A stretch of 64,000 nt of DNA from Tuctoria greenei (GCA_036927565.1 JAYESD010000009.1:157936929-158000928); one strand, 5' to 3'. Shown: positions 22,181-34,260, counted from the first letter of the stretch. A program made the numbers and translations. Notes: generated by a model not told the origin, from the letters alone.

Positions 22181-24179
22181 ATGGCGCTAGCGTCCGGCAC
22201 GTCGATCCGCTCTCTCCTCGGACGCCCGGACGGCACCGCGAACCCCCACCTCGCCGTCTCCTTCTCCGCCGCCGGCACCTTGTCCTCCTCGATCCGGTTC
22301 CCCGGCGGTCGCATGGCCTGCTCCCTCCGCGGTGGGTGCGCACCCCCAGGTACGTGGTGAACTCAGATGTTCTCCTCTCTCGTGTAATCTTATGTGTAGT
22401 TACCGGGCAATCTGATTTTTCTGTAATACGTACGAAACGAGCTTGGATTGGATTGTTCCGTGCTGCCCGTGATATTGAACGGTAGCATAAGCACCGATGT
22501 TGATTTGGCACATCTCGTTATCTGGCGCATAGATTCAGCGGAAACTGTCGTAGCTGTGGATAGGGGTAACGTGCGTTCCGTGTACAGAGTAGTGGAAGCA
22601 AGACGGGTACCTCGGGGGTTATCGAATGCTTAATTAATTGGGTACCTGCTGCATTCGTAAGCATTAGAGGGGTACTGATTTAATATTTTTAGCCTACTCT
22701 GTTCTGCTTATGACAATTATGTTGGGCATATGTTAGTAATTGACCTCACAGGGTTCATCACTTCACCATCTCATCCTACTGGCACTCTGGCAGATCTATC
22801 TTCCCGATTCCCTTACTACCTCTGCCTCTGTTATCAGAGAAAGAAGAAACATTACATGAAGCTTCAATCATGTATTCTTCGTTCATGGTCTGTGTATACC
22901 TGGTCATTTGAATCAACCTACGGTGCTCGCTTCTAGTTTGTTACTGATGAACTTGATGTAATGCAGATTTAACTGGACTTTTTTAAGTCGTTCTACATCA
23001 GTCTTAGGCTCATCTTTCTATATTTGCAAGAGGAGGAGGTTAGGGGAACTGTTAGTATTTAATGTTATTATGACATAGTGTAGTTCTGTACTCCCTCCGT
23101 CCCTAAAAATTTGTCACAAACTTTTGGGGACAGAGGGAGTATATAGATAAATAAAAGAGCCAGATATTAGACAGAATTTCCCATAGTTCCATGTAACGTC
23201 ATTGAGTAATCAATTGATTATATTTTGCAGTAGCTTCAGCAGCGACATCTGGTAGCGTTGCTCCAGCTATTTTATTGACTGAGAAGGCCCTGAAACATCT
23301 GAATAAAATGAGGGCTGAAAAGAATGAGGATCTCTGCCTAAGAATTGGAGTGAGACAGGGTGGATGCTCTGGCATGTCTTACACCATGGAGTTTGAAAAT
23401 CAAGCAAATGCCAGCCCCGAAGATTCCGTTATAGAATATGATGGTTTTGCAATAGGTAACCTGTTTTTCCTTGGTTTTGCAATAGGTAACCTGTTTTTCC
23501 TTATTACACAGTGTTTATGTTGGGATTCCAGATTTGCAAGTATTTATAGTATAGAGTTCAGAATGCAAGATTTCGTGTATGGTATTTTTAATGTTCTTCT
23601 CTGAACTGAAGTACCAGTAACTACTCCCTCTGGATCTTTTTATTTGTCACCGGCTAGTTCATTTTTGAACTAACCGGTGACAAATAAAAAGATCCGGAAG
23701 GAGTAGTATGTTGCTGACAACGTTGCTAGTGATAATAAACTCGATTGTTGGACATCGGCATACATAATAAAACATATTTCAATTTTGGTTGAAGAACTTG
23801 AAAGCCTTGCTGGTCAAGCATTTCTTGCTGGCGGTTGCAGAGTGGCTAAAAATTTTAGTCTTCTTCAAAATATATAGTACAAGTAAATGCTCCAAGGTTT
23901 CATTTCATAGTTAATTTTCGTTTTCTATGTTCTGAATCAACCGACTTTACATGTCATTTGATTCAACAAATCTCTAAGAAAGGATTGTTTTGTGCTTCTG
24001 CAGTCTGCGATCCAAAGAGCCTTCTTTTCATGTTTGGAATGGAGCTGGACTACAGTGATGCGCTCATTGGTGGTGGCTTCGTGTTCCAGAATCCAAACGC
24101 AACGAAAACCTGCGGGTGCGGCAAATCTTTTGCGACTGGAAAAGAAACGGAGGGCACAGCTACTGCATGCAGCAACTAA
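22181..24179 (+). CDS. Plastid iron-sulfur carrier, IscA/SufA type (three exons)
   Basis: Exons 22181-22349, 23231-23455 and 24004-24179 join in frame to 189 residues. Donors are CAG/GTACGT and TAG/GTAACC; acceptors TTTTGCAG and CTTCTGCAG. Exon 1 gives a Ser/Ala/Arg-rich, acid-poor N-terminus of about 60 residues, fitting a chloroplast transit peptide. The mature part (KALKHLNKMR; RIGVRQGGCSGMSY; LDYSDALIGGGF; NPNATKTCGCG) is the A-type carrier fold with the three invariant cysteines at 102, 168 and 170. It closely resembles the chloroplast IscA of Arabidopsis from memory. Known role: accepting and passing on Fe-S clusters in the plastid SUF pathway. The C-terminal tail after CGCGKSF is about a dozen residues longer than I expect. 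A duplicated donor could add ten residues after residue 131. Confidence 0.9.
23091..23139. mobile_element. Mini Stowaway-type MITE in intron 1 of the IscA gene
   Basis: CTCCCTCCGTCCC at the left end pairs with GGGACAGAGGGAG at the right end. It is only 49 bp long and flanked by TA on both sides (23089-23090, 23140-23141). CTCCCTCCGT ends and a TA target are the Stowaway/Tc1-mariner signature in grasses. Confidence 0.75.
23443..23502 (+). repeat. Exact 30-bp tandem duplication across the exon 2 splice donor
   Basis: Units 23443-23472 and 23473-23502 are identical and each includes TTTTGCAATAG/GTAACC, so there are two equally good splice donors (GT at 23456 and 23486). Use of the second adds 30 nt with no stop, i.e. 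ten residues in frame. Confidence 0.9.
23624..23703. mobile_element. Stowaway-type MITE (80 bp) in intron 2 of the IscA gene
   Basis: A near-perfect hairpin: CTCCCTCTGGATCTTTTTATTTG pairs with the reverse complement at the right end (AAATAAAAAGATCCGGAAGGAG). It is flanked by TA (23622-23623 and 23704-23705). The central loop is TTCATTTTTGAA-like. Confidence 0.75.
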
Positions 24180-24930
24180 AGAAGTGGGTAATTGTAGTAG
24201 CTAGTAGTGTGTAAATTGGATCATATGTAACATCCCGTACAGCCCTGCTCATGTTGGTAACACGAGTGTGATGGATATTGATACCAGAGATCCTACCACA
24301 GGCGCATACTGAAGGGTGACACGGTTTGTACTGGCATTCTTGTATGTGTCCAGTATTCATGAAACTTTGGTACAACTGTAGTCTTGTAATTGCTCAATAG
24401 AATTGAAAGACAGTTAAATAGCCAAATTTATATTCTTTGCAACACTATTGTGTGGGCAGCTGATCTGACGCGTATCGCCATCTCCACAGCTGTTGTCACG
24501 TCCCATTTTACATATAGTAAAACAGAACAATATCTGCATGAATGTCATGATCAGGATATCATACATGCATAACAAAATATGGTGAACAATTCTATATAGA
24601 ATAAAATGACAATTAAATACTTTAAAACAATTACAAGCAGCAGAAGAGGAAAAGCAAGCAGGGCACGCCACAAGCAAATCGACTGGCAGCAACGTGACTT
24701 TCTAAACTCCATCTTCATTTGATCATCTTTTACCTGAGCAGCATGACATGTACAAAAAAGAAAAGAAAAGAAGCAAGGATTAGTACCTAATATACTCCGC
24801 AAGTGTGGGAAGTTATGACATTGCGGGTTATTCAATGAGGAAAGACTGACACGGTTTAAGCCTTTATGCATCCTTAATTTTTTGTGTTGACTTTAGCATC
24901 CTATTTACTAGGTGAAGGACATATATATAA
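24180..24930. other. 3' flank of the IscA gene; no further gene supported
   Basis: The first 220 bp are probable 3' UTR (AATAGAAT and similar A-rich signals near 24395-24410). The rest is AT-rich. A minus-strand CTGCTCAG/GTAAAAGATGATCAAATG near 24732 looks like an exon start, but the reading frame behind it is low-complexity and has no family motif. Confidence 0.35.
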
Positions 24931-25657
24931 TAATAATATAAACCGTTGGGTTACACCCACTCGACTCACCACCGTCTAGGTTACCCACCTGGAAACCAAC
25001 TCACCGGGTTAAACCGCCCGGGACCAAACTCATCGGGTTACCCACCCGATTACCAACTCACCCGGTTACACCACCCGGTTACCAACCAAACCATCCAGTA
25101 CCAATCCGACTAATCAAGGTTGGGATATCCAGGCGAGCTCATGACCGTGAGCACGACTATCTAGATAGATTTAATACTCTGCAGAGTTTGTACCACTTTA
25201 CCCACATGTTGTGATTTCATACCCTGTCTCCAGGTGGACTAAGAACCTTCTTTATGCCGGTGGTAGCTAGTCACACTTCACACTTCCTAATGTGTGTGGC
25301 CAGAAGGTCACAACAGGGCCTTTACAAAGGGTCTCCCGACAAGTACAAGCACTCTAAGGTTTCACATACCACGATATACTGGAGTACACCCTCCAACGTG
25401 GCAGCCCCCTCTTGAGCCTTGCGAATCCTAGAGCAGGTAACTCTGAATTCATTCCCTGCACCAATCCATTGTCCATACTCATTGAAATATCTCCTAATTA
25501 ATTGGCTAAGCCGTTCCATACCGTCATGTGGTGGCACGAAAAGACCTGGAATCACTACACCAAGAACCGGTCCTTAGAATCTACGCACACATCAAACAAC
25601 GAACCCGAGTCTCGTGCGTACTGCACCCACGAAGTCAATATGCCTGCTAGATTCCTA

Positions 25658-25748
<91 letters not shown>
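24931..25748 (-). repeat. Old repeat remnant with flank copy A and a (TA)n tract
   Basis: 24940-25110 is a loose array of CCGGGTTACC / ACTCACCGGG words. 25472-25665 (copy A) is about 95 percent identical by eye to 60545-60740 (copy B), the sequence right after the G3 LTR. Both copies run into a (TA)n tract (here 25661-25748). On the minus strand the style (GTGCCACCACATGACGG..., CTCTGCAGAG..., CGTGCTCACGGTCATGAGC) suggests a decayed LTR-retrotransposon flank, but I cannot name the family. Confidence 0.5.
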
Positions 25749-25750
<2 letters not shown>

Positions 25751-25859
25751 CCTAAGCTCCTGAACTCCACCAGTTGCCGGGGACATAGCGTCGACATCCT
25801 ACCGATATCATGGGTGTTGTCGGAGCCCCTAAAAGCTCTGACAACCCTAGGGGGCCAGG

Positions 25860-26110
25860 CGGTATGCCACATCTCCTACGAAGGTCCGGCCCTGTCAGAG
25901 CTCCTAAGCTCCGACAACTCCAGGGGGCCCGACAGTTCAGGCGGTGTGCCATGTCTCCTACGAAGGTCCGGCCCTGCCGGAGCTCCTAAGCTCCGACAAC
26001 CCCGGGGGCCCAGCGGTGGTCAGGCGGTGTGCCACGTCTCCTACGAAGGTCCGGCCCTGCCGGAGCTCCTAAGCTGCGACAACCCCTGGGGGCCCGGCGG
26101 TGGCACCTCC
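25860..26110. repeat. 82-83 bp minisatellite in G2, three copies
   Basis: CTCCTACGAAGGTCCGGCCCTG recurs around 25873, 25955 and 26038. Each copy is followed by GGAGCTCCTAAGCTCCGACAA and a GGGGGCC block. It is shorter and different in sequence from the G1 repeat but shares AAGCTCC and GGGGGCC and the location after integrase. The stretch up to the aORF stop at 26343 holds one more diverged unit and nothing else. Confidence 0.85.
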
Positions 26111-26342
26111 CATTGAGACAGTGAATGTTGCCCAAGCTCCTAAGCTCCGGCAACCAGGGGGGCCAGTGTTCCCGAAGCAAGTCCTAGTCCCCCTTGGTAC
26201 AAGTACATGATCAGAGTTGCGTGCATATATCAGGGAAGAGGACACAAAAATATCACGACCAAAGATCAAGAGGACTCCATTCAATTAAAATATTTTCTTA
26301 CAAAAGTTGAAAGCATACAAGAGGAAGCAAGAGAGGAGAGAC

Positions 26343-27287
26343 CTAAGTTCTACGGATAGCTGAGGCGACAGCCTCGGCGGCCTCCTGAACACCTTCCCGA
26401 GTAGTGTCCAGCCCTGTCGCGATTGGCCCTTCAACCGCTGGACTTAGGGGGAAGTGGGGGTCCCGGCTCCGTTAGCACGCTAGCACATACTCAGCGACAG
26501 TCTTGGTTAGGGACCTCCCCTCTGTCTCTAGATGGTCGGCAATGACGTCAATCACGACATCAATCTTGCGGCCAACAGCGCCAAGAGTCGACAACGCATC
26601 ATGTAGATCTGGCGTCGGGTGGGCCGGACGTACAGGGCTGAGACCAAACTGCGCCAGCGCTCCGTCTGCACGCTCTAGGAAGTCCCACACTCGATGGGAC
26701 TTGGACGCCCTTGAGCCCTGCAACTCTTCCAAAGCCCTCCTGGTGGCTGCCAGCTCTGCACCCTTTTTTTGCGAGGCGCTCGTCCTCCTTGCCATGCTGC
26801 TGGATGCTCTTGGTGAGTTGCCGCTCGCGGTCAGTGAGCTCCAATTCCCTAGCAATGATGCAGTTTCGGCGCTCCGCCAAGTCTTCCTCGTGGCCCCGGA
26901 CAATGGCTTCCCTAGCAGAGACGTCGGTCTCCCGCGCGTTGAGGCCTTGCCCCCGCTCCCAGAGCATGTCTGCCTCGAGCTTGCACCGTGCTTCAAGTTT
27001 TTCGCGGCGGTCCGCCAAGCTCTGCTCGCCCACCGACAGCTTCCGGGAGAGCTCCTCTTCTCTCCTAGTCAGGTCCTCCAGCTCCTCGGCGAGCTTGGAC
27101 TCACCCAAGTCGAGCTCCTGCTGGTGCTTCTGGAGGGTCTCATGCCAAGCGGTTAGACCACCTTGGTGCTGGTCTGCAGCTCTGTGGCATTCCATAGCTT
27201 CCTCACAAATCTTCTGGGCCTTCTGATCGAGAGCCTCGAGGGTAGCCTCCCTCGCGTCGAGAAGCCCGCTTTGTTCGACCAACCGGG
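26343..27287 (-). pseudogene. aORF of G2, 3' half of exon 2 (after the S2 insertion)
   Basis: Minus-strand frame from the S2 border to TAG 26345-26343. It is coiled coil (REEELSRKL, SREAIVRGHEEDLAERR, ELELTDRERQL), then the conserved C-terminal block (SHRVWDFLERADGALAQFGLSP; DVIADHLETEGRSLTK) shared with G1 and G3. A frameshift lies at the T run at about 26763-26769 and an in-frame TAA lies just before the last block (26469-26471). Confidence 0.75.
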
Positions 27288-28708
27288 TGTAAGTGCATCT
27301 AGGTCCCTTGTGGGTTTTGGTGGATTGATGATGAACCATTAAAGTGCTAATGAACTTGGTTGAGCATGAGCGCAGATCCGAAGTACGAAATGGAGCTTTG
27401 AAGAAAGACGGCAAAAGGAGAAAAGTTGTGGCGAAGAAGAATAGAAATAGGGTTTTCTATTTTCTCCTTGAGTCGTAGGAAAAATCGTACTATTAAGAGG
27501 GACACGACGCGTAGACACTTAGTGAGTCATTCGGGTGCTCAACCCCTTAGTAGAAGATTTTAGTAGGGCCTTTGTGGCTTGGGTGGACTTGTCTGGCTTG
27601 TGGTGTCAGACATGTCCGAATTGACACTGGAAGGGTTCCAGTGAGAGTTCCAGTGAAGTTTTGGACTTGTCCGAACCTGGGGGTCGGACATGTCCGAGAT
27701 GGATCTGTTCCCAGGGACTAAGGAAAATTTTCTAAGTCCGAGAGAGTCAGACTTGTCCGAGTTCTATCTGCAGAATTTCAGACATGTCCGAGATTGTATG
27801 TCAGAAATGTCTGAAGTGGTTTTGGTCAGACAAGTCTGAAGTGAAAGGCCTGACCTTTGAGGTCAGACATGTCCGACATTGTGTCAGACATGTCCGACGT
27901 GGGCTGTGTCAAACGGCTCTAATGACTTTTTGGAGTATAAATAGTGGGTGGTTTCGACCCACCAACTATGCCTAACACCCCTGAACAGCTCTGAATGCCC
28001 ATTTGAACTCAAGAACCTCTCTCCACTTGTTCTTCACCTCTAGAGCCCAAATTCGAATTTTTGGGAGAGTGAAGAGTGCTTTGTGAGGATTGGGAGAAAC
28101 AGTTTGTTGAGGGGTTGAGCAACGTGTGATTCGCTAAGTTTCTTCGTGATTGCGTGTTTGTTGCTCTTGGGGTTCTCCCCTAGACGGTTAGGCGTCGCCC
28201 CGCGATTTCTTTGTGGTCTCTTGTAATCGGGGAGTTTGTAACAATCTTTGTGATAGTGGAAGATCGGGAGTTGGCCCTTGTGGCAACTCGTGAGGGAAAG
28301 GCTAGAGAAGGCCTGGTCCCTTGTGGACTCCTCAACGGGGATGTAGGATCCTTTGTGGTTCCGAACCTCGGGATAAAATCGTTTGTCTCTTGTTGTTCTT
28401 TTGTTCTCGCAAGTTTTGATTCTAGTGTTTTTCCGTGTGCTATCTCTCCCTCAGCTTTCTTTCTACTCCATACTTCGTGTAGAACTGCTAGGGATCGATA
28501 TCTCTCACTAGATCGCTTAAAAATTGGATTTTTTATCTAATCGTGCAGATAATCTCGGACTTATCCGACCCAGGTCAGACTTGTCCGACTTAGGTCAGAC
28601 AAGTCCAACTAGAAGTCAGACAAGTCCGACTTCTCTGTTTTCATAACTCTGAATTAAGTTTAAATTATCGATTATCGCCTATTCACCCCCCCTCTAGGCC
28701 GCCATTCA
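27288..28708 (+). repeat. 5' LTR of S2 (1421 bp)
   Basis: TGTAAGTGCATCTAGG ... CCATTCA. Palindrome array 1 (TCAGACATGTCCGA / CGGACTTGTCCGA types) at about 27585-27900, then AACGG at 27912 and TATAAATA at 27936-27943 (24 nt apart). A second cluster lies near the LTR end (28556-28631). It lacks a 54-bp segment present in the 3' LTR (about 37371-37425). Confidence 0.9.
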
Positions 28709-28710
28709 AT

Positions 28711-28722
28711 TGGTATCAGAGC
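28711..28722 (+). other. Primer binding site of S2
   Basis: TGGTATCAGAGC, two bases after the LTR, is complementary to the 3' end of plant initiator Met tRNA, the usual Ty1/copia primer. Confidence 0.9.
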
Positions 28723-28759
28723 AGGTTTCTCCGGAAGAGACTAACAAATCGGAGAATCG

Positions 28760-31025
28760 ATGGCGGAAGAAAGGAACAAGGATGATACCTCATATGTCGA
28801 GGGTGAAGGCTCAAATGACAAGAACTACAACGTTCTTCTTGATGATCCGAAGGACGATGAAGAGACTCGCTAACTCAAGGCGAAGCTTCGGGAGAAGCTA
28901 GGGAAACAACCCAAGATCAACAAAGAGAAGGATAAGAGTAACGATGACTATACTCAAACTCACTTTGATTATGATCGTCTTCATGCTAACAATCACTATT
29001 TGTCTATTCCACTTGGCAAACCTCCTCAATTTGATGGAAATGACTATTCAATGTGGAAACACAATATGAAGATGCATTTAATCTCTTTGAATCCTAGTTT
29101 GTGGCAGATTGTGCAAACCGGAGTTCATATGCCAAGGAATGAGGAAGACGTCACTCCACAACAAGATGTCCTACTTCATCGCAATGCTCAAGCCGTGGGA
29201 GTCATAACCTCATCTTTGACTCGGGATGAATTCAACCGAGTCGAAGGTTTGGAAGTGGCCAAAGATATTTGGGATACACTCAAGATGGCACGAGGGCAAC
29301 CGAGTCATCCGGGAGGCGAAGATTGAGATGATCGAAGGAGAGCTTGGGAGATTTACCATCATGGATGGTGAGTCGTCCCAAGACATGTACAACCGCCTCA
29401 AGGTGCTTGTGAACAAGATTTGTGCCTATGGAAGCACTCGATGGACGGACCATGAAGTGGTGAAGAGGATGCTTCTGGAATTCATGCCTCGAAACATCAC
29501 TCTTTGCTCCTTGATCTGTGAAAGCCCCGACTACACCAAGATGACTCCGGAAGAAGTGCTTGGGAGGATAATCAACAATGAGATGATGGAGAAGGAAGCT
29601 ATATTCTACAACGATCTCCAAAAGCTTGCCTCATCAAAGAAGAAAGACATAGCCCTCAAAGCAACTTCCACATCCTACAATGAAGATGCAAGTGATGATG
29701 AGAGCATGGACTCCGATGAGGAAGAAGCTTTCTTCATCAACAAGTTTAGAAGGATGATGAGAAGGAAGAAGGGAGGCTATCACCAAGAAGGCAAGAGCAA
29801 GGAGAAGCTAAAGAAGAAGACTTGCTACAAGTGTGGTGAACATGGGCACTTCATTGCGAATTGCCCATACAATGAAAGCAAGAAGAAAGAGGGCAAGACC
29901 CAAGATAAGAAGCTCTTCAAGAAGAAGAAGCCATCGGGACATGCCCACCTTGGAAGAGAATGGGACTCAAATGAAGACTCATCTTCCGACGATGAAAAGA
30001 AGGTGTCAACCATTGCCGTCGGAAAGAGCTCAAGTGCAAGCAAGCTCTTCCCCAACCTTGATGATTTCAAGTCCACATGTTTCATGGCAAAGGAGGGAAG
30101 GAAAAAGGTCAAATCTAAACCCACTCCCTCTATAACTTCTTGTGATGAACTTGATAGTGATAGTGAACTTGAATCCATGCTTAAAGGCTTAAGTAAGAGT
30201 GCCATGAGAAAGATGAACTTTCTTATGGATGAAATCTCCGAGAAGGAGGATCTCCTTGAGTGTCAAGAGGGCATGCTCATCCAAAAATTGGAGAGATGTC
30301 AAGAGCTTGAGGAGCTCCTCGAGCGCGAGAGAGAAAGAAGCAATTCATTGGAGCATGACCTTGCCATGAGCAAGGAAGCATGCTCAAATCTTAAGGACAA
30401 GACCGTTGAGCTCAAGGATGAACTTGTTAACTTGACAAAGGTTAACAAGATTCTAGAGAAAAAGGTTGAGTCACTTAAGATCAATGCACCTTCTTCCTCA
30501 AAGAGCTCATCTTCTCAAAAGATTTCATCCGAGGAAGTTCACACTTGCATGTGCTCAAGCTTGATCCTAAAACTTAAGGATGAACTTAACTTGGCACAAA
30601 ACAAACAAGCACCGAAAGGTGGCATCTTTGACAAGGAGAAGGTGGCCTATGCACATAGTGCATACACAAATGTGAGACCTCCCCATGTCAAGGATGGTCT
30701 TGGTTATTCTCGGGAGCGGAGGCAAAATGCCAAAGCCCCAAAGAATAACAAAGACTTGATTGTTTTTGTCAACGAAGGTTCATCCACCCAAGATAAAGGA
30801 AAGAACATTGTCTCAACATCTTATATGCTTAAAAATGAACCTCATCCTTTGTTCCATGATTTTGATGCTTCTTATGTTTTATTGAGGAACAAATTTGGAA
30901 AGACTTATGCTAGATATGTTGGGCCACTCCGCAAGAGCCCAAAGCCTTGCGTGTGGGTGCCCAAATGTCTTGTGACTAACATCAAAGGACCCAACCCCGT
31001 TTGGGTACCTAAAGGAAAGGCATAA
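28760..31025 (+). pseudogene. gag: S2 gag, decayed
   Basis: Start MAEERNKDDTSY at 28760. TAA at 28871-28873 and a frameshift near 29287 break it; the last frame ends at TAA 31023-31025. Domains: copia gag of the UBN2/DUF4219 type (YLSIPLGKPPQFDGNDYSMW; EIWDTL-like; SSQDMYNRLKVLVNKI), a CCHC zinc knuckle (CYKCGEHGHFIANC, about 29823-29865), Lys-rich and Ser/Asp-rich linkers, a long coiled coil (30200-30480), and a conserved C-terminal WVPKC...WVPK block. Unlike S3 it has no palindromes in its coding part. The pol frame starts +1 relative to gag. Confidence 0.85.
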
Positions 31026-31038
31026 CTCTTTTTTGTAG

Positions 31039-34000
31039 GCATACTCCTCCGGTGGATCAAATTGGGTTCTTGACAGTGGATGCACTAATCATATGACCGG
31101 AGAGAGGAAGATGTTTGTAGAGTACAAGGAGAATGAAGATCCTAGTGAAGGAATATTCTTTGGGGATAATAGCCAAGGGAAAATCCTTGGCACCGGTAAA
31201 ATTGCTATCTCCTCAAAACACACTCTTTCTAATGTGCTTCATGTCAATTCACTTGATTACAACCTCTTGTATATTTCTCAATTATGTGATAATGGTTATG
31301 ATTGTCTTTTCACTAACAACGGTGTGATCGTCTCAAGAAGATGCAACAACTCAATCGCCTTTAAGGGCGTACTCAAGGGAAAGCTTTACCTTGTGGATTT
31401 CTCTACGGATAAAGCCCAACTTGATACGTGCTTAATAGCGAAAACTAACATGGTATGGCTATGGCACCGAAGGCTAGCCCATGTTGGGATGAAAAACTTG
31501 CAAAAACTTCTTAAGGGGGATCATATCCGTGGACTAAAAGATGTTGTCTTTGAGAAAGATAGACCATGTAGCGCATGTCAAGCCGGAAAGCAAGTAGGAG
31601 CTCAACATCCGTCCAAGAACATCATGACAACCTCAAGACCATTGGAGCTACTACACATGGACCTATTCGGACCGATCGCCTACATTAGCATTGGCGGTAA
31701 CAAGTATGGTCTAGTTATTGTTGATGATTTTTCTCGCTTCATGTGGGTATTTTTATTGCATGACAAAGGTGAAACCCAAGGAGTTCTCAAGAAGTTCTTG
31801 AGGAGAGCTCAAAATGAGTTCTCCTTAAGAATCAAGAAGATTAGAAGCGACAACGGGACGGAGTTCAAGAACACTCAAGTTGAAGACTTCTTGGATGAAG
31901 AAGGAATCAAGCATGAGTTCTTCGCTCCCTACTCTCCTCAACAAAATGGAGTAGCGGAGAGGAAGAATAGGACTCTTATCGAGATGTCAAGGACGATGCT
32001 TGATGAGTACAAGACGTCCGACCGGTTTTGGGCGGAAGCGGTTAACACCGCTTGCCATGCCATAAACCGGTTGTATCTTCATCGACTCTTGAAGAAGACC
32101 TCGTATGAACTCCTAACCGGTAACAAACCCAACATCTCATACTTTCGTGTTTTTGGGAGCAAGTGCTATATTCTCAAAAAGAAGCCTAGGAATTCGAAGT
32201 TCGCTTCGAAATCCGATGAAGGTTTCTTGCTTGGCTATGACTCAAACACCTACGCCTATCGTGTCTTCAACAAGTCCTCCGGGATTGTTGAAGTAGCACA
32301 TGACGTAGTGTTTGATGAGACTAATGGCTCTCAAGTGGAGCAAGTTGATAAGTGTGTGCTAGATCAAGAGGAGACTCCACAAGAAGCACTTAGGAGAATG
32401 GCACTTGGAGATGTGCGACCACATGATCCAAATGATCTTCAAGCAAGAGAAGAAGATGCAAATCCCCCACATGAACAAGATCAAGATCCTCAAGATGAAT
32501 CTCAACAAGATCAAAATCAAGGAGGAGGCTTGGATCAAGGGGGAGATCAAGAAAATGATCAAGATGAAGACAATGATCGAGAAGCTCAACCACCGCACCC
32601 AAGAGTTCATCAAAGCATTCAACGGGACCATCCCGTTGACAACATACTTGGAGACATCTCCAAGGGGGTAACTACTCGCTCACGTATGGCTAACTTTTGT
32701 GAACACTATTCCTTTGTTTCCTCTCTAGAGCCACGGAAAGTAGAAGAAGCTCTACAAGACCCGGATTGGGTAACGACGATGCAAGAAGAGCTCAACAACT
32801 TCAAGAGGAACAAGGTGTGGGAACTCGTGAGGAGACCAAATGCAAATGTTGTTGGAACCAAGTGGGTGTTCCGCAACAAACAAGATGAACACGGGGTGGT
32901 AACAAGAAACAAGGCAATACTTGTAGCAAAAGGATACACTCAAGTCGAAGGTTTAGATTTCGATGAAACCTTTGCTCCCGTAGCTAGGCTTGAATCTATT
33001 CGCATATTATTGGCTTTTGCTACTCACCATGATTTCAAGTTATATCAAATGGATGTGAAAAGTGCATTCCTCAACGGTCCAATAAAGGAGGAAGTGTATG
33101 TGGAGCAACCGCCCGGATTTGAAGATGAAGAGCATCCCGATCACGTCTACAAGTTGTGTAAGGCTCTCTATGGCCTCAAACAAGCACCTAGAGCTTGGTA
33201 TGAGTGCCTTAGGGATTTTCTCACTCAAAATGGTTTTAAGATTGGGAAAGCCGATTATACTCTCTTCACTAAGCATTTTGATAATGACTTGTTCGTATGC
33301 CAAATTTATGTTGATGATATCATATTTGGTTCTACTAACAAGACTTTTTGTGATGAGTTTTCCAAAATCATGACGGAGAGATTTGAGATGTCTATGATGG
33401 GAGAGTTGAAGTTTTTCCTAGGTTTCCAAGTAAAGCAACTCAAGGAAGGGACCTTCATATGCCAAACCAAGTACACTCATGACATTCTCAAGAAGTTTGG
33501 CATGGAGAAGGCGAAGCCCATCAAGACACCTATGGGAACAAACGGGCATCTAGGACTAAATGAAGAAGGAGCGAGTGTGGACCAAAAGGTATACCGTTCT
33601 ATGATTGGCTCTTTGCTTTATCTTTGTGCTTCTAGACCCGACATTATGCTTAGTGTGTGCATGTGTGCTCGATTCCAAGCCACTCCAAAAGAGTGTCACT
33701 TGACAGCGGTTAAGAGGATCCTTAGGTATTTAGTTCACACTCCTAATCTAGGTCTTTGGTACCTTAAAGGATCCAAGTTTGATCTCGTCGGCTATTCCGA
33801 TGCAGATTATGCGGGCTGTAGGGTAGATAGGAAGAGCACATCCGGGACATGCCAATTTCTTGGTAGGTCCTTGGTTGCGTGGTCTTCCAAGAAACAAAAC
33901 TCCATTGCCCTTTCCACAGTCGAAGCGGAGTACATTGCAGCCGAAAGTTGATGTGCACAACTTCTTTGGATGCGACAAACTCTTAGGGATTATGGTTACA

Positions 34001-34260
34001 ATCTGAGCCATATTCCTCTCCTATGTGACAATGAGAGTGCCATCAAGATTGCTCACAACCCCGTCGAGCATTGTAGAACCAAACACATAGACATCCGTCA
34101 CCATTTCCTGCGAGACCACTCTATCAAGGGAGATATCGTTATCTCTCATGTTAGAAGTGAGAAGCAATTGGCGGATATCTTCACCAAACCCCTTGATGAG
34201 AGACGCTTTTGTGACCTAAGGAGTGAGCTAAATATCTTGGATTCTCGAAACATTGCTTGA
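31039..34260 (+). pseudogene. pol: S2 pol with one premature stop
   Basis: 1074 codons from the AG-preceded joint after gag to TGA 34258-34260, interrupted by TGA 33949-33951 inside RNase H. Protease WVLDSGCTNHMTG; HHCC zinc domain (WLWHRRLAHVG...CSACQ); integrase core HMDLFGP, RSDNGTEF, GVAERKNRT; acidic Asp/Gln-rich linker; RT with QMDVKSAFLNG and YVDDIIFGST; RNase H with GYSDADYAG and EAEYIAA. Catalytic residues are all in place and length equals S3 pol within one codon, so apart from the single stop it is well kept. It overlaps no other real gene. Confidence 0.9.

Noticed and set aside
24551..24871. Minus-strand frame after an intron-end-like CTGCTCAG as the last exon of another gene
   Set aside because: Hydrophobic low-complexity translation, no motif, AT-rich flank of the IscA gene; evidence too weak.
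18944..24930. tRNA, rRNA or other structured RNA genes in the host island
   Set aside because: No cloverleaf-like box A/box B pair or rRNA-like sequence seen by eye; a covariance-model scan would be needed to exclude small ones.
25555..25872. Open frames rich in Ile-Tyr across the TA tract on both strands
   Set aside because: Pure translation of a (TA)n microsatellite.
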